Under the pieces are notes generated by a model. It saw only the letters and a list, made by a program, of their open reading frames with translations. It was not told the DNA's origin and searched no databases. From SZUA-36 sp963704855 (GTDB lineage Bacteria > Pseudomonadota > Gammaproteobacteria > Xanthomonadales > SZUA-36), in NCBI GenBank assembly GCA_963704855.1, contig CAVPHY010000004.1:353227-417226 (forward strand): DNA of 64,000 nt, in the 5' to 3' direction. Positions 27,923 to 36,336 of the stretch are shown here, piece after piece. Within the stretch, counting starts at the first letter, position 1, and each line of letters opens with the position of its first letter. The position numbers were made by a program, and so were the translations under genes.

Positions 27923-28857
27923 GGTCGCGTCTGCGCAACATGGGTGTGTTCTCCCTGTCGGCCATTGACCTGTTTGCATCCGCGATGGGCGCATTCATCA
28001 TTATCACGATCATCCTGATGCCGGACTATCAAAAAGAAGTCCGGCTGGAAGGACACCTCGCATACATCGAAGCGCTGGCCAGTGAGACCGATGCAGTGCT
28101 GAACGATACCGAGCTGGGTATCAACAGCGTGAACGAGATGCTGACCACGGCACAGAGCCGCCAGGTGGAACTGCAGGCTGAGCAGGAAATCATGTCGAGT
28201 GAACTGGAAACCATCCGCGCCAAGCTGCAGGCCAGGAACGACAAGCCGCCACCGCCACCACCCAGCCCGGTTGAAACCGAGGAGACAAAGGGCAGTAACC
28301 TGGTAACCTTCCGCTTCCTTGGTCTTAAAACGGATAAGACCCGTATTTTGCTGCTCGTTGATATGAACAAGTACCTGGCTGATCACCAGCGACTGGTCGC
28401 AAAAAGCGTTGTGCGGGCGCTTGACTCCCTGCAGTCAGGCTACGAGTTCGGTATTCTCGGTTTCCAGCAACTGGATTCCGGCCCCCGTTATCATCGCTGG
28501 CCGGAAAATGGCGGCCTGGTAGCGATGAACAGTTCCAACCGGGCGCAGGCGCAGCGTTTTGTAAACCAACTGGCCGGTAAGTTCGAGGGCTCCTCGTCGC
28601 TGCGGGATGCATTTGCACAGGCATTCAAGACACCGGCAGAAGCCGTCATCCTGTTCAGTGACGGTCTCCCCAACCCGGCCTATAACGGCGGTCTGCCGCC
28701 ACGGGCATTGATACAGGATATCGTCCTGTCAAACGCCGGGGGTGTGGAAATTCACTCGGTAACCCTGGGTGATTACTTCAAGTACAAGGGGACCGTCGAG
28801 TTTATGGAAAACCTGGCACGCGCCAATTCAGGCAGTTTCCTGGCGTTGGCACAATGA
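27919..28857 (+). CDS. One-TM protein with VWA domain, second copy, degenerate MIDAS
   Basis: This 312-residue paralogue of the preceding gene has the same layout. Its TM helix carries SAIDLFASAMGAF (Asp17 again), a coiled coil follows at about 45-108, then a Pro-rich hinge (about 110-117) and a VWA domain. The MIDAS DxSxS is changed to DMNKY (148-152), so divalent-metal-dependent ligand binding is probably lost, while the downstream LFSDGLPNP remains. The pair may form a heterodimer with one binding-competent and one structural VWA domain. Its ATG overlaps the first copy's stop, implying coupled translation. Confidence 0.85.
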   Translation: MRSRLRNMGVFSLSAIDLFASAMGAFIIITIILMPDYQKEVRLEGHLAYIEALASETDAVLNDTELGINSVNEMLTTAQSRQVELQAEQEIMSSELETIRAKLQARNDKPPPPPPSPVETEETKGSNLVTFRFLGLKTDKTRILLLVDMNKYLADHQRLVAKSVVRALDSLQSGYEFGILGFQQLDSGPRYHRWPENGGLVAMNSSNRAQAQRFVNQLAGKFEGSSSLRDAFAQAFKTPAEAVILFSDGLPNPAYNGGLPPRALIQDIVLSNAGGVEIHSVTLGDYFKYKGTVEFMENLARANSGSFLALAQ

Positions 28858-28872
28858 GCAAAGCACGTTACG

Positions 28873-29436
28873 GTGAGGCGAATACATTATACTGTCGGGT
28901 TGATTACCCGGCTGAACGATACCCGGCGGTTGCATACGCCATGGGTACCGTCAACGGGGCTGAATGGACGAGGCAAAAAAGGATGGTTGATTCCTGTGAG
29001 TAACGGGCTGGAAATAAAAACCTGCGGACGTGACGCGACCTGCGACCTCGTCCTCGAGCATTCAACACTGTCGCGTCTGCATGCGCGTATCGAACTTGCA
29101 GATGATGGCCTGGTCTCCATACACGATGTTGATTCCAGCAACGGCACCTTCCTGAACCGCAACGACAGCTGGATACGGATCAGGAAAATCACCCTGTGCA
29201 TCGGCGACCGGGTCCGCTTTGGCGATATCGAGGTGCCGCTGGAACGTCTCACGGCAGTTTTTGGCAAACGCGCGACCATCCGGCTGGAAGCCCGGCGATT
29301 TCCCGCAAGGCATGGAAAAACGGCCGCCCGCCCACGCACGGGGCAACCGCTGACGGGGCCATCACTGAACAAACCCCGGCGTAATCCGGCGACCGGCAAG
29401 ATAGAAGAAGACCAAGCTGCAAGCACACAACCTTAA
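28873..29436 (+). CDS. Small FHA-domain protein
   Basis: The 187-residue product, read from a GTG at 28873, has one FHA domain at about 45-120. Its motifs are CGRDATCDLVLEHSTLSRLH (the phosphothreonine-binding GR and SxxH) and DSSNGTFLN. The tail after residue 130 is basic and low in complexity (RRFPARHGKTAARPRTGQ). It has no signal peptide or TM, so it is cytoplasmic. The start is not certain: an ATG at 28854 overlaps the previous stop in another frame but meets a stop after 50 codons. The gene lies between the VWA pair and the channel gene and would read phosphorylation made by the kinase at 31722. Confidence 0.75.
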   Translation: MRRIHYTVGLITRLNDTRRLHTPWVPSTGLNGRGKKGWLIPVSNGLEIKTCGRDATCDLVLEHSTLSRLHARIELADDGLVSIHDVDSSNGTFLNRNDSWIRIRKITLCIGDRVRFGDIEVPLERLTAVFGKRATIRLEARRFPARHGKTAARPRTGQPLTGPSLNKPRRNPATGKIEEDQAASTQP

Positions 29437-29452
29437 AGGCCCAGAGAACCCA

Positions 29453-30199
29453 ATGACACGTCAAATTACACTTTTAATCAGCCTGGTTTCGGCCATCCTG
29501 GTCATCGCCCTGCTGGCGAGGATATTGCCACCGGAAGCGGCCTCCATCATGCTGGATGTCAAACGCGCGTCGTGGCCGTTCACGGTCCAGAATATCCTTT
29601 GGGTGGCTTTCTTTTTCGGGCTGGGCGAGCTATCGCTGCGGTGGCGTGCCGGGCGCCTGGACGAAAGCCAGTTCGAGCGCGATTACCTGCCGCTGGATGA
29701 CGAAACCGTGCTGCGGCCCGGTGATGACCTCACACCGATATACCAGAAGGTGCACAGCAGCAAATACCGGAATGTCTGCTTTCTGCCCCGCCTGATCGAA
29801 CGTTGCGTGCTCAACTTCAACCTCGGCCAGTCGGTGGACCAGACCAACGCCCTGCTGAACTCCAGCCTCGAGTTGTTCCTGCACGAGCTTGATTTGCGTT
29901 ACAACATGATCCGCTACATCACCTGGCTGATCCCGTCACTGGGTTTTATCGGTACCGTCATCGGTATCATGCTCGCCCTCAACTATGCGGGGGACCGGGC
30001 CAACGTCGAGAGCCCGGAAATGCTCTACCAGGTCACGGAAAGACTGGGTGTGGCCTTCAGCACCACGCTGGTGGCACTGATCATGGCGGCCATCCTGGTG
30101 TTTTTACAGAACCTGATCCAGGCCCGTGAAGAAAACACGCTCAACCGATCCGGCCAGTACTGCCTGGATAACCTGATCAACCGGCTGTATTCGCCTTAA
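29453..30199 (+). CDS. MotA/TolQ/ExbB-like proton-channel protein
   Basis: The 248-residue protein has four predicted TM helices (about 5-25, 44-60, 156-178 and 198-220). The third contains LIPSLGFIGTVIGIMLAL, the GxxGTVxG signature of MotA/TolQ/ExbB channels. The fourth is AFSTTLVALIMAAILVFL. A cytoplasmic loop of about 90 residues lies between helices 2 and 3. These proteins form pentameric channels around two B subunits and turn proton flow into rotation or force. The natural B partners here are the two VWA proteins upstream rather than an OmpA-type protein. The stop overlaps the start of the next gene by 1 bp. Confidence 0.85.
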   Translation: MTRQITLLISLVSAILVIALLARILPPEAASIMLDVKRASWPFTVQNILWVAFFFGLGELSLRWRAGRLDESQFERDYLPLDDETVLRPGDDLTPIYQKVHSSKYRNVCFLPRLIERCVLNFNLGQSVDQTNALLNSSLELFLHELDLRYNMIRYITWLIPSLGFIGTVIGIMLALNYAGDRANVESPEMLYQVTERLGVAFSTTLVALIMAAILVFLQNLIQAREENTLNRSGQYCLDNLINRLYSP

Positions 30200-31731
30200 T
30201 GCAGACGGGTTCCATGCGGGTGAAGCATCACGCTGCGGCCCGGCTTTTCAGCCGGGTTTTGCTGTTGTCAATCGCCCTGTGCTTGGCGCAGGCTGCCGTG
30301 GCCCAGCAAACCGCCCCGCTTTCCCCATCGGTGGTGCTGGTTCTCAAGCTGGTATCGAGCACCCATGTGAAACCCACCACTGGTATCGTGGTTTCGGATA
30401 ATGGTTTGGTGCTGGTGCCGGCCGATTTTGCTGCGGGTGAGGGTGAGATGATCGTGCTTGACGGCGGAACCGATATTGTAAGTAATGGCCGCCCGGCCAA
30501 ATTAACTGACCGGATCACCCCCGATGGACTGGCGTTATTGTCGGTTGAAGGTCTCGGCAGACCGGCTATCAGCTTGTCGGGCAATGCGCTCGGCACGGAT
30601 AACAGGCTGCACCTGGAAGCGTTTCCACCTGCTGAGCAGATAGCCAAGGGTGTTCCGCCACTGTGGTTGCCGCTGGAGGTCCTGCGCAATGAGGCCGATA
30701 TGCAGGTATCCATTTCAACTGGAACACCCCTGCCCCCGGTTAGCGGTGCGGTTATCGATGCCTGCGGCTACCTGGCGGGCGTCAACTTGAGTAACGCACC
30801 GCAAAGTCAGGACAGCAGTGGGGCTGCACTGATGATATTTGCCGGTGAACTCAGACGTATTCTCGATTCCATGCAGCTCAACTTACCCGTGGCAAACTGC
30901 GTATTGCCCGTGCCCGCGGTGGAAGCACTCGGGGTGGTGGCAGAGCAAAAGGAAGCCACTGTTAACAGCAAATTGCCAAGTGAGACATCAACCCTGACCA
31001 CCGTGGAGGAACACAGCGAGCCAGCAACAGCCGGGCTTGCTTCCGCTGAATCCGCCGCGGAGCCTGCCGGGGTTGTCGTGCCCGAAATTGAGCAGCAGTC
31101 AAACACCACCCCGGCGGAAAAGACTTCGGTCTGGAACAGTATCCCGTTATGGCTACCGCTGCTCGGTATCGTTATCCTCGCTGTGTTTATCTGGAAGGGG
31201 TTGTTCTTTTACCGGCTGGGTAAAATCGCACCGGAAAATGCATCTGCCGGAAAACGTGTAAGCAATGTACAACCCGCTTCCGATGAACCGGTGACCGCCC
31301 CCCTGGCAAGCCCGGCCGAAACAAACCCGGTCAAACCCCGCTCGGTGCCCGTTTTTGATAATCAGTTCCCGCAACCCGGTGAACGCCCCGAAGGCTGCGA
31401 TGGTCTCATCGTCATCGAAGGCCTGCTTGATCCGGAAACCGGTTTCAAACGATTTTGTTTTGTTGATACACAGCAGGTTAATATTATTATTGGCAGGGGC
31501 GATGCAGATATCGCCATCGAGCATGCGGCCATCAGCCGTGCCCATGCGCGTGTTGAATACGATGGAGAGATGCTGAGCCTGTCCGACCTCGGCTCAAGTA
31601 ACGGCAGCTTCATTGGTGACGTTCCCTGTCTGCCGGGGGAAGTCCTGTATTTCCGGGAAGAAGATGAAATTTTCCTGGGTGATGTAAAATTAACAGTTCG
31701 TGTAGTCAGGCAAGAGGCGGAATGGGCATGA
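30199..31731 (+). CDS. Trans-envelope protein: periplasmic HtrA-like pseudoprotease, TM, cytoplasmic FHA
   Basis: The 510-residue protein starts with a signal peptide ending near AQAAVAQQ. A trypsin/HtrA-like domain follows (about 40-225). TGIVVSDNGLVLVPADFA, PDGLALLSV and VSGAVIDACGYLAGVNL align with the regions around the catalytic His, Asp and Ser. The residues there are Asp, Gly and Val, so the protease appears dead. After a low-complexity stretch comes a TM helix (about 315-335, WLPLLGIVILAVFIW). The cytoplasmic C-terminus is an FHA domain with GRGDADIAIEHAAISRAHAR and LGSSNGSFIG. A sensor joining a periplasmic ligand to phospho-signalling is the likely role. Assignment of the periplasmic domain is by eye. 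Confidence 0.75.
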   Translation: MQTGSMRVKHHAAARLFSRVLLLSIALCLAQAAVAQQTAPLSPSVVLVLKLVSSTHVKPTTGIVVSDNGLVLVPADFAAGEGEMIVLDGGTDIVSNGRPAKLTDRITPDGLALLSVEGLGRPAISLSGNALGTDNRLHLEAFPPAEQIAKGVPPLWLPLEVLRNEADMQVSISTGTPLPPVSGAVIDACGYLAGVNLSNAPQSQDSSGAALMIFAGELRRILDSMQLNLPVANCVLPVPAVEALGVVAEQKEATVNSKLPSETSTLTTVEEHSEPATAGLASAESAAEPAGVVVPEIEQQSNTTPAEKTSVWNSIPLWLPLLGIVILAVFIWKGLFFYRLGKIAPENASAGKRVSNVQPASDEPVTAPLASPAETNPVKPRSVPVFDNQFPQPGERPEGCDGLIVIEGLLDPETGFKRFCFVDTQQVNIIIGRGDADIAIEHAAISRAHARVEYDGEMLSLSDLGSSNGSFIGDVPCLPGEVLYFREEDEIFLGDVKLTVRVVRQEAEWA

Positions 31732-34169
31732 CAAGCCAGTCATCAGTTCTTCAACCCGGCTCGCATATTGGTGACCTTCAGATCAATTCGGTCCTGGGTG
31801 TTGGCGCCTTTGGCATAACCTACCTGGTGACCGACCCCGCGATCGGCACCCGCTTTGCACTCAAGGAATACCTGCCCGCCCGTTACGCGCGGCGTCAGGA
31901 GGACGGCAAAGTTGTTCCAGATAACGAGCAATCGTCAGAGCTTTTCGAGCACGGCCTCAAGCTGTTCCTGCATGAAGCGCGTATCGTCGCGGCACTCGAT
32001 CATCCGAATATCGTCAAGGTGCTGCGCTATTTTGAGGCCAATGGCACCGCCTATTTCCTGATGCCCTATTACCAGGGGCAACCACTGCATCACCTGCTCG
32101 AATCGGCGGGCAAGCTGAACCGCGAACAGGCAAAAGCGCTGATGTTGCCACTGATGGATGCGCTCGAGTACATCCACAAGCAAGGTGTTATCCACCAGGA
32201 CATCAAGCCTGCCAACATCTACATGACCGACAACGGCATTCCCGTATTGCTCGACTTCGGTGTTGCAGCGGCCGACAGCCAGGCGCCCGCACAGACCTCG
32301 GGGCTCGGCAGCGAGGGTTATGCCGCACTCGAACAGTCGCTTGAGAATGGGCCCATCGGCCCGTGGACCGATATCTATGGGCTGGCAGCCACGCTTTATC
32401 GTTGTGTCACCGGCCGCATACCGGTGCCGGCGGCTATCCGCCAGGATGACATGGCGATTGGTGAAAAGGATCCGCTCACCCCGTTTGCCGAGCTTGCACC
32501 CGCCGGTCTTTATGGTGGCCTGACCGATGCCGTGGAACAGGGCTTGAAGGTGCCATGGCGCGAACGCCCTTCGGACGTCGGCATATGGAAGAAATCATTC
32601 AAGAGCCTGGACTGGCACCGCTCGGTGGTGGTCGGGGCGCGCGCGGACGCCCATGCAAAGGAAAGCCGGGAATGGTTGCCCATCATCCTGCTGGTCGTTT
32701 TCCTGCTAACCATGATCGGCATCGGTATTTTTCTGCTAACCGATGAATCACCACAACAGCCATCCACCCGTTCTTCATCTGTGACCGATGGAACATCACC
32801 ATCCGGTTCCCGGGCCGCACATGAACAGGAACCCTCGGCGGAGGAACTGGAACGCTGGCAGGGTGCACTAAAAGCCGACACCGTGCTCGGCTACCGGCGT
32901 TTCATGGAGGATTACCCGAAATCCATCTACCGGAACCAGGCCCAGACACAACTGGATATCCTCGATGAAAAAGCCTGGGAGGAGCTATCCGCCGAAGACA
33001 GCATACCGGCCTACGAGGACTACCTCGAGGTGTTTCCCGACGGTATCCACCAGGCCGAGGCCCTGCAACGAATCGAAGCCATACAGCAGGCCGAGGCAAA
33101 GAAGGAACGTGAGCGTCTCGAGCGCGAAAGACAGGACAACCTGGCCTGGGAAACGGCCAACGGCGAACGCACGGTGGCCGCATATGACCGTTATATCAAC
33201 GAATGGCCCGCCGGTTTGCATATCGAGGAGGCCACCCGTATCCGCCGCCTGTTAAAAGACCAGTCGAATGATGACAAGGCTTTCCAGACCGCGCTGAAAC
33301 TGAACAACAAGGAGGCCTACCAGGCCTATATCGACGCCTTCCCCAAGGGTGTGAATGTCACCTCGGCGCTGCAGCATATCGATGACCTGACCCTGCGCCC
33401 GGGTAAGACATTCAGGGATTGCGCCGACTGCCCCGCGATGATGGTGATACCGCCGGCCGCCTACTGGCAGGGTTCTGACGAGGACTCGAAACTGGCCCTG
33501 GGCACGGAAAAACCACGCAGGCTGGTGACCATGGGCAAACCGATTGCCGTCGGTATACACGAGGTCACCATGGCCGAGTGGGATGCGTGTTTCAACGACA
33601 AGGGTTGCACATCCAAACCAGGTGACAACGGCTGGGGACGGGCCAACCGGCCGGTCATGATGGTCTCCTGGAATGACGCCGAGGAATACGTGCACTGGCT
33701 CAGCGAGAAAACCGGCCAGGCCTACCGCCTGCCGAGTGAAAGTGAGTGGGAGTACTTTGCCAGGGCCGGTGAGGAAAGTGACTGGCCAGCCGGTCATCCC
33801 GCGGTCATCTGTGACTTTGGCAACATAGCCGGGACCGAGACCGGTTTCCGCTGGCAGCATGAGCAATGCAAGGATACAACGGCATTGGGCACCACACCGG
33901 TCGGTTCATTCAGGGCTAACAAGTTCGGCCTGTACGATACCATCGGCAATGTCTCGGAGTGGACCGCGGATTGCCTGAACCTGTCGTACGTCGATGCACC
34001 CGTGGATGGCAGTGCCTGGGGCCGTGGCATCTGCAGTTCACACATGACCCGTGGCGGATCCTGGATCACCGGTTCAAAGGAGATCAGGCTGCCGGCCCGT
34101 TTCGATCTTAAGAATGGTGACCGTAATGACTTCACCGGTTTCCGCGTCGTGCGATCGATTGATGAATGA
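31722..34169 (+). CDS. Membrane Ser/Thr protein kinase with periplasmic FGE/SUMF1 domain (PpkA-TagR-like fusion)
   Basis: The 815-residue protein begins with a Hanks-type kinase domain (about 15-290). It has glycine loop LGVGAFGITYLV, the ATP-binding lysine K48 in FALKEYL, catalytic loop HQDIKPANI (D160) and DFG at 178-180. A TM helix lies at 319-339. The periplasmic part has four spaced repeats of the form Y-x2-fPxG-x3-eA (about 390-560). It ends in an FGE-sulfatase/SUMF1 domain (about 572-815) with LPSESEWEYFARAG, IGNVSEWTADC and GGSWITGS. In P. aeruginosa, PpkA kinase and the separate FGE-like TagR act together upstream of Fha1 and the T6SS. Start may be 31722 or the ATG at 31728 overlapping the upstream stop. 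Confidence 0.88.
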   Translation: MGMTSQSSVLQPGSHIGDLQINSVLGVGAFGITYLVTDPAIGTRFALKEYLPARYARRQEDGKVVPDNEQSSELFEHGLKLFLHEARIVAALDHPNIVKVLRYFEANGTAYFLMPYYQGQPLHHLLESAGKLNREQAKALMLPLMDALEYIHKQGVIHQDIKPANIYMTDNGIPVLLDFGVAAADSQAPAQTSGLGSEGYAALEQSLENGPIGPWTDIYGLAATLYRCVTGRIPVPAAIRQDDMAIGEKDPLTPFAELAPAGLYGGLTDAVEQGLKVPWRERPSDVGIWKKSFKSLDWHRSVVVGARADAHAKESREWLPIILLVVFLLTMIGIGIFLLTDESPQQPSTRSSSVTDGTSPSGSRAAHEQEPSAEELERWQGALKADTVLGYRRFMEDYPKSIYRNQAQTQLDILDEKAWEELSAEDSIPAYEDYLEVFPDGIHQAEALQRIEAIQQAEAKKERERLERERQDNLAWETANGERTVAAYDRYINEWPAGLHIEEATRIRRLLKDQSNDDKAFQTALKLNNKEAYQAYIDAFPKGVNVTSALQHIDDLTLRPGKTFRDCADCPAMMVIPPAAYWQGSDEDSKLALGTEKPRRLVTMGKPIAVGIHEVTMAEWDACFNDKGCTSKPGDNGWGRANRPVMMVSWNDAEEYVHWLSEKTGQAYRLPSESEWEYFARAGEESDWPAGHPAVICDFGNIAGTETGFRWQHEQCKDTTALGTTPVGSFRANKFGLYDTIGNVSEWTADCLNLSYVDAPVDGSAWGRGICSSHMTRGGSWITGSKEIRLPARFDLKNGDRNDFTGFRVVRSIDE

Positions 34170-34187
34170 TTTCTTGAGTACGAACAC

Positions 34188-35693
34188 ATGAAAAAGCAGT
34201 TTGTTATTGCGTGTCTGTTGTCACTCTGGCTGCTTCTGTTTGCACCGCCGGTTGCTGGTCAGGAAAACGAGGCTGCCCCGCCCACCACCGGAGATGCTGA
34301 GTCAATCGTGGTTGATGAGGCGGACATCCCGCCCGCCCAGGAAGTTGAAATCAACGAGGACAATTACCGGCAGTTCATGGAACTGAAAGATCCCAACCTG
34401 CAACGGGAAGTCATCCCGGAAAATGTCTTTAAACCCGGCTCAGGTTTACAGAAACTTGAAAAACTGCCCGAGGAATCACAAAAGCATCTCAGGAACGAGT
34501 TACGCGAGATCATCGTCCAGGGTGACCCGTGGCAACCGGGTGATGAACAGGGTGATTTCCCCTACACACCCAGCGTAGCCGCCGCCAATAACCCGGGGCT
34601 GGAAAAACAGGAGCAGGAAGCCTGGGGCGAACTGGTTGACAGTTATAACCAGCGCGAAGCGCAGATCCATGCCAATTCGGCCGGTTCCCGCGCCGCCAGG
34701 GGTACAGAGGATGGCAGTGGTGCAAACCCCGGCGATAACCAGCAATCCAACGGCGAGGGTGGAAAAGAAGCCGAAGGTAGCCCGGCACAGCAGGCCGGCC
34801 AGCAGGGTAATCCTGAACAACCTGATACGACCGGCACCTATTCTCCAAACGCTTCGAATGATCCGAATGCGCAAAGCACGACCGGTGTCTCGCAGAACGC
34901 CATGGAGTTTCTGCAAGGGCTCGGTCAGGGCGGCAGTAAAACCGGCGACGGTAATGAGGCGGATTCTGCTGAAATTGGCGGACAACAGGGGCAGTCGCTG
35001 GAATCTTCTGGAACCTCGGCACAGGCACACAACGGACCGCAAGGTGGTTCTGGTCAACCCAGTGCACCCACAGGCGATTCAACGGGCTCCGCCCAGGAGC
35101 CAAATGCCACGAGCACTGCAGGCAGCTCTCAAAACGCCATGGAATTCCTGAAAGGCAATGCCGGTCAGGCACAAAGCGCAGGTGAAGACAGCGCCAATTC
35201 AGCAGCGGCAAATTCGGCACAGGGCGACAGCCAGGCTGATGGGCAACAGGAAGGTCAAGGTCAGGCAACCGGACAGGACGCAGGACAGGATAGCGGACAA
35301 CAGGATGGCCAGGCTGAAACCCAGGGTGAAGGACAAGCAGATGGCGAGGCAGATGGTCAGTCGCAGGATGGCCAGCAATCTGAAAGCGAACAAAAACCAG
35401 CGCCGACTGTTACACCCGCCAGCGCCACCCCGACCTCCTCTGCAGAACCCGAAGAGGAAAGCACCGCAGGCGCATCCCAGAACGCCCTTGAGTACCTGAC
35501 GGGTGAGCGTGCTCAAACCCCGGACAGCACAGACGATGAATCGGACGCGGTTCAACCGGAAGGCACACTCACCATCCAGGACCTGTTAAACGCGCAAGGC
35601 GTTGGAAATTCGACTGGCACGTTGCCGGTAACAGCCCCTGCTGAACAACAGCCCGATGAAGACAAGCCGGATAAAGACGGTGGCGGCCAGTAA
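34188..35693 (+). CDS. Secreted Gln/Gly-rich repeat protein with three SQNAMEFL-type motifs
   Basis: The 501-residue protein has a signal peptide (MKKQFVIACLLSLWLLLFAP). A moderately ordered N-terminal part (about 40-160) contains INEDNYRQFMELKDPNLQRE and LRNELREIIVQGDPWQPGD. The rest is low-complexity, rich in Gln, Gly, Ser and Ala. Within it the motif G-x-SQNA-(M/L)-E-(F/Y)-L-x-G occurs three times, at 233-244, 312-323 and 428-439. The repeats look like short linear binding motifs on a flexible periplasmic tether. I do not recognise the family. It is the last gene of the kinase/stator run, 18 bp after the kinase, and probably belongs to the same system. Confidence 0.75.
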   Translation: MKKQFVIACLLSLWLLLFAPPVAGQENEAAPPTTGDAESIVVDEADIPPAQEVEINEDNYRQFMELKDPNLQREVIPENVFKPGSGLQKLEKLPEESQKHLRNELREIIVQGDPWQPGDEQGDFPYTPSVAAANNPGLEKQEQEAWGELVDSYNQREAQIHANSAGSRAARGTEDGSGANPGDNQQSNGEGGKEAEGSPAQQAGQQGNPEQPDTTGTYSPNASNDPNAQSTTGVSQNAMEFLQGLGQGGSKTGDGNEADSAEIGGQQGQSLESSGTSAQAHNGPQGGSGQPSAPTGDSTGSAQEPNATSTAGSSQNAMEFLKGNAGQAQSAGEDSANSAAANSAQGDSQADGQQEGQGQATGQDAGQDSGQQDGQAETQGEGQADGEADGQSQDGQQSESEQKPAPTVTPASATPTSSAEPEEESTAGASQNALEYLTGERAQTPDSTDDESDAVQPEGTLTIQDLLNAQGVGNSTGTLPVTAPAEQQPDEDKPDKDGGGQ

Positions 35694-35697
35694 CGGC

Positions 35698-36032
35698 GTG
35701 AAAGACAAGGTTTACAAAGTTTTCACAGAAAGCGAATGGAAAGACCTTCCAGAAAACCGGTCGATTCAGTGGCTCAGCCGATGACATCCGTGATGGGTTT
35801 ATCCACCTGTCGACCAAAGAACAGATCAACGGGGTTATTGAAAGATTCTTTTCAGGAAAACGACCTTTGTATATTGCGGAGTTTTCAGGTTCCGACTTTA
35901 TTGCAGAAATTAAAATGGGAAATTTCAGATTCAGACGGTGTTTACCCGCATCTTTACGGCGTCAATCTGTTTACAGGTGAAGTCACAGGTTTCACCAAAC
36001 TGAATATGAAAAGAACCCATTCTCATTTGTGA
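35698..36032 (+). pseudogene. DUF952-family protein, two frameshifts
   Basis: Three frames together spell a DUF952-like protein. They read KVYKVFTESEWKD (from a GTG at 35698), FQKTGRFSGSADDIRDGFIH plus STKEQINGVIERFFSGKRPL, and KWEISDSDGVYPHLYGVNLF. Removing one C near 35745 and one A near 35914 restores a continuous frame of about 110 residues, the usual family length. The biochemical role of DUF952 is not known to me. Both extra bases fall in short homopolymer runs, so sequencing error is possible. The next gene is also frameshifted. Confidence 0.75.
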
Positions 36033-36054
36033 AAAAATATTTTTCGGGTATACT
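36027..36054 (+). promoter_or_regulatory. Candidate promoter upstream of the frameshifted protease
   Basis: TTGTGA (36027-36032) and TATACT (36049-36054) are 16 nt apart. The rest of the 304-bp gap (36033-36336) is AT-rich with no ORF I would call; a good GGAGGA ribosome binding site precedes the ATG at 36337. Confidence 0.35.
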
Positions 36055-36336
36055 CAGTTTACCTATATCCCTCGTTGGGGTCTTTTAGCAAGCTGATAGA
36101 CAACCGTCCAATTGGGGTAGTGTGCCTTGGTATTTACTGCAACTTGGTATGCCAACACACTAATTTATCGGTGAAATATAGTTCGCTATCCACGATCTAA
36201 AAAGGGGCATTTCGTACAACACATTAGTAGATAATTGCCTAGTAAGTAGTTCTCATGCTTTACACAGAACTGGGCCAGGGATTGGCTTATACGATTCCTT
36301 GTCATCTAAAAAATAGCTATTCAACGGAGGATTTAT

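Noticed and set aside
28854..29003. ATG overlapping the second VWA stop, giving a 49-residue ORF before the FHA gene
   Set aside because: The overlap looks like coupling, but the frame stops early, and the other frame joins smoothly into the FHA domain. A frameshift here cannot be excluded.
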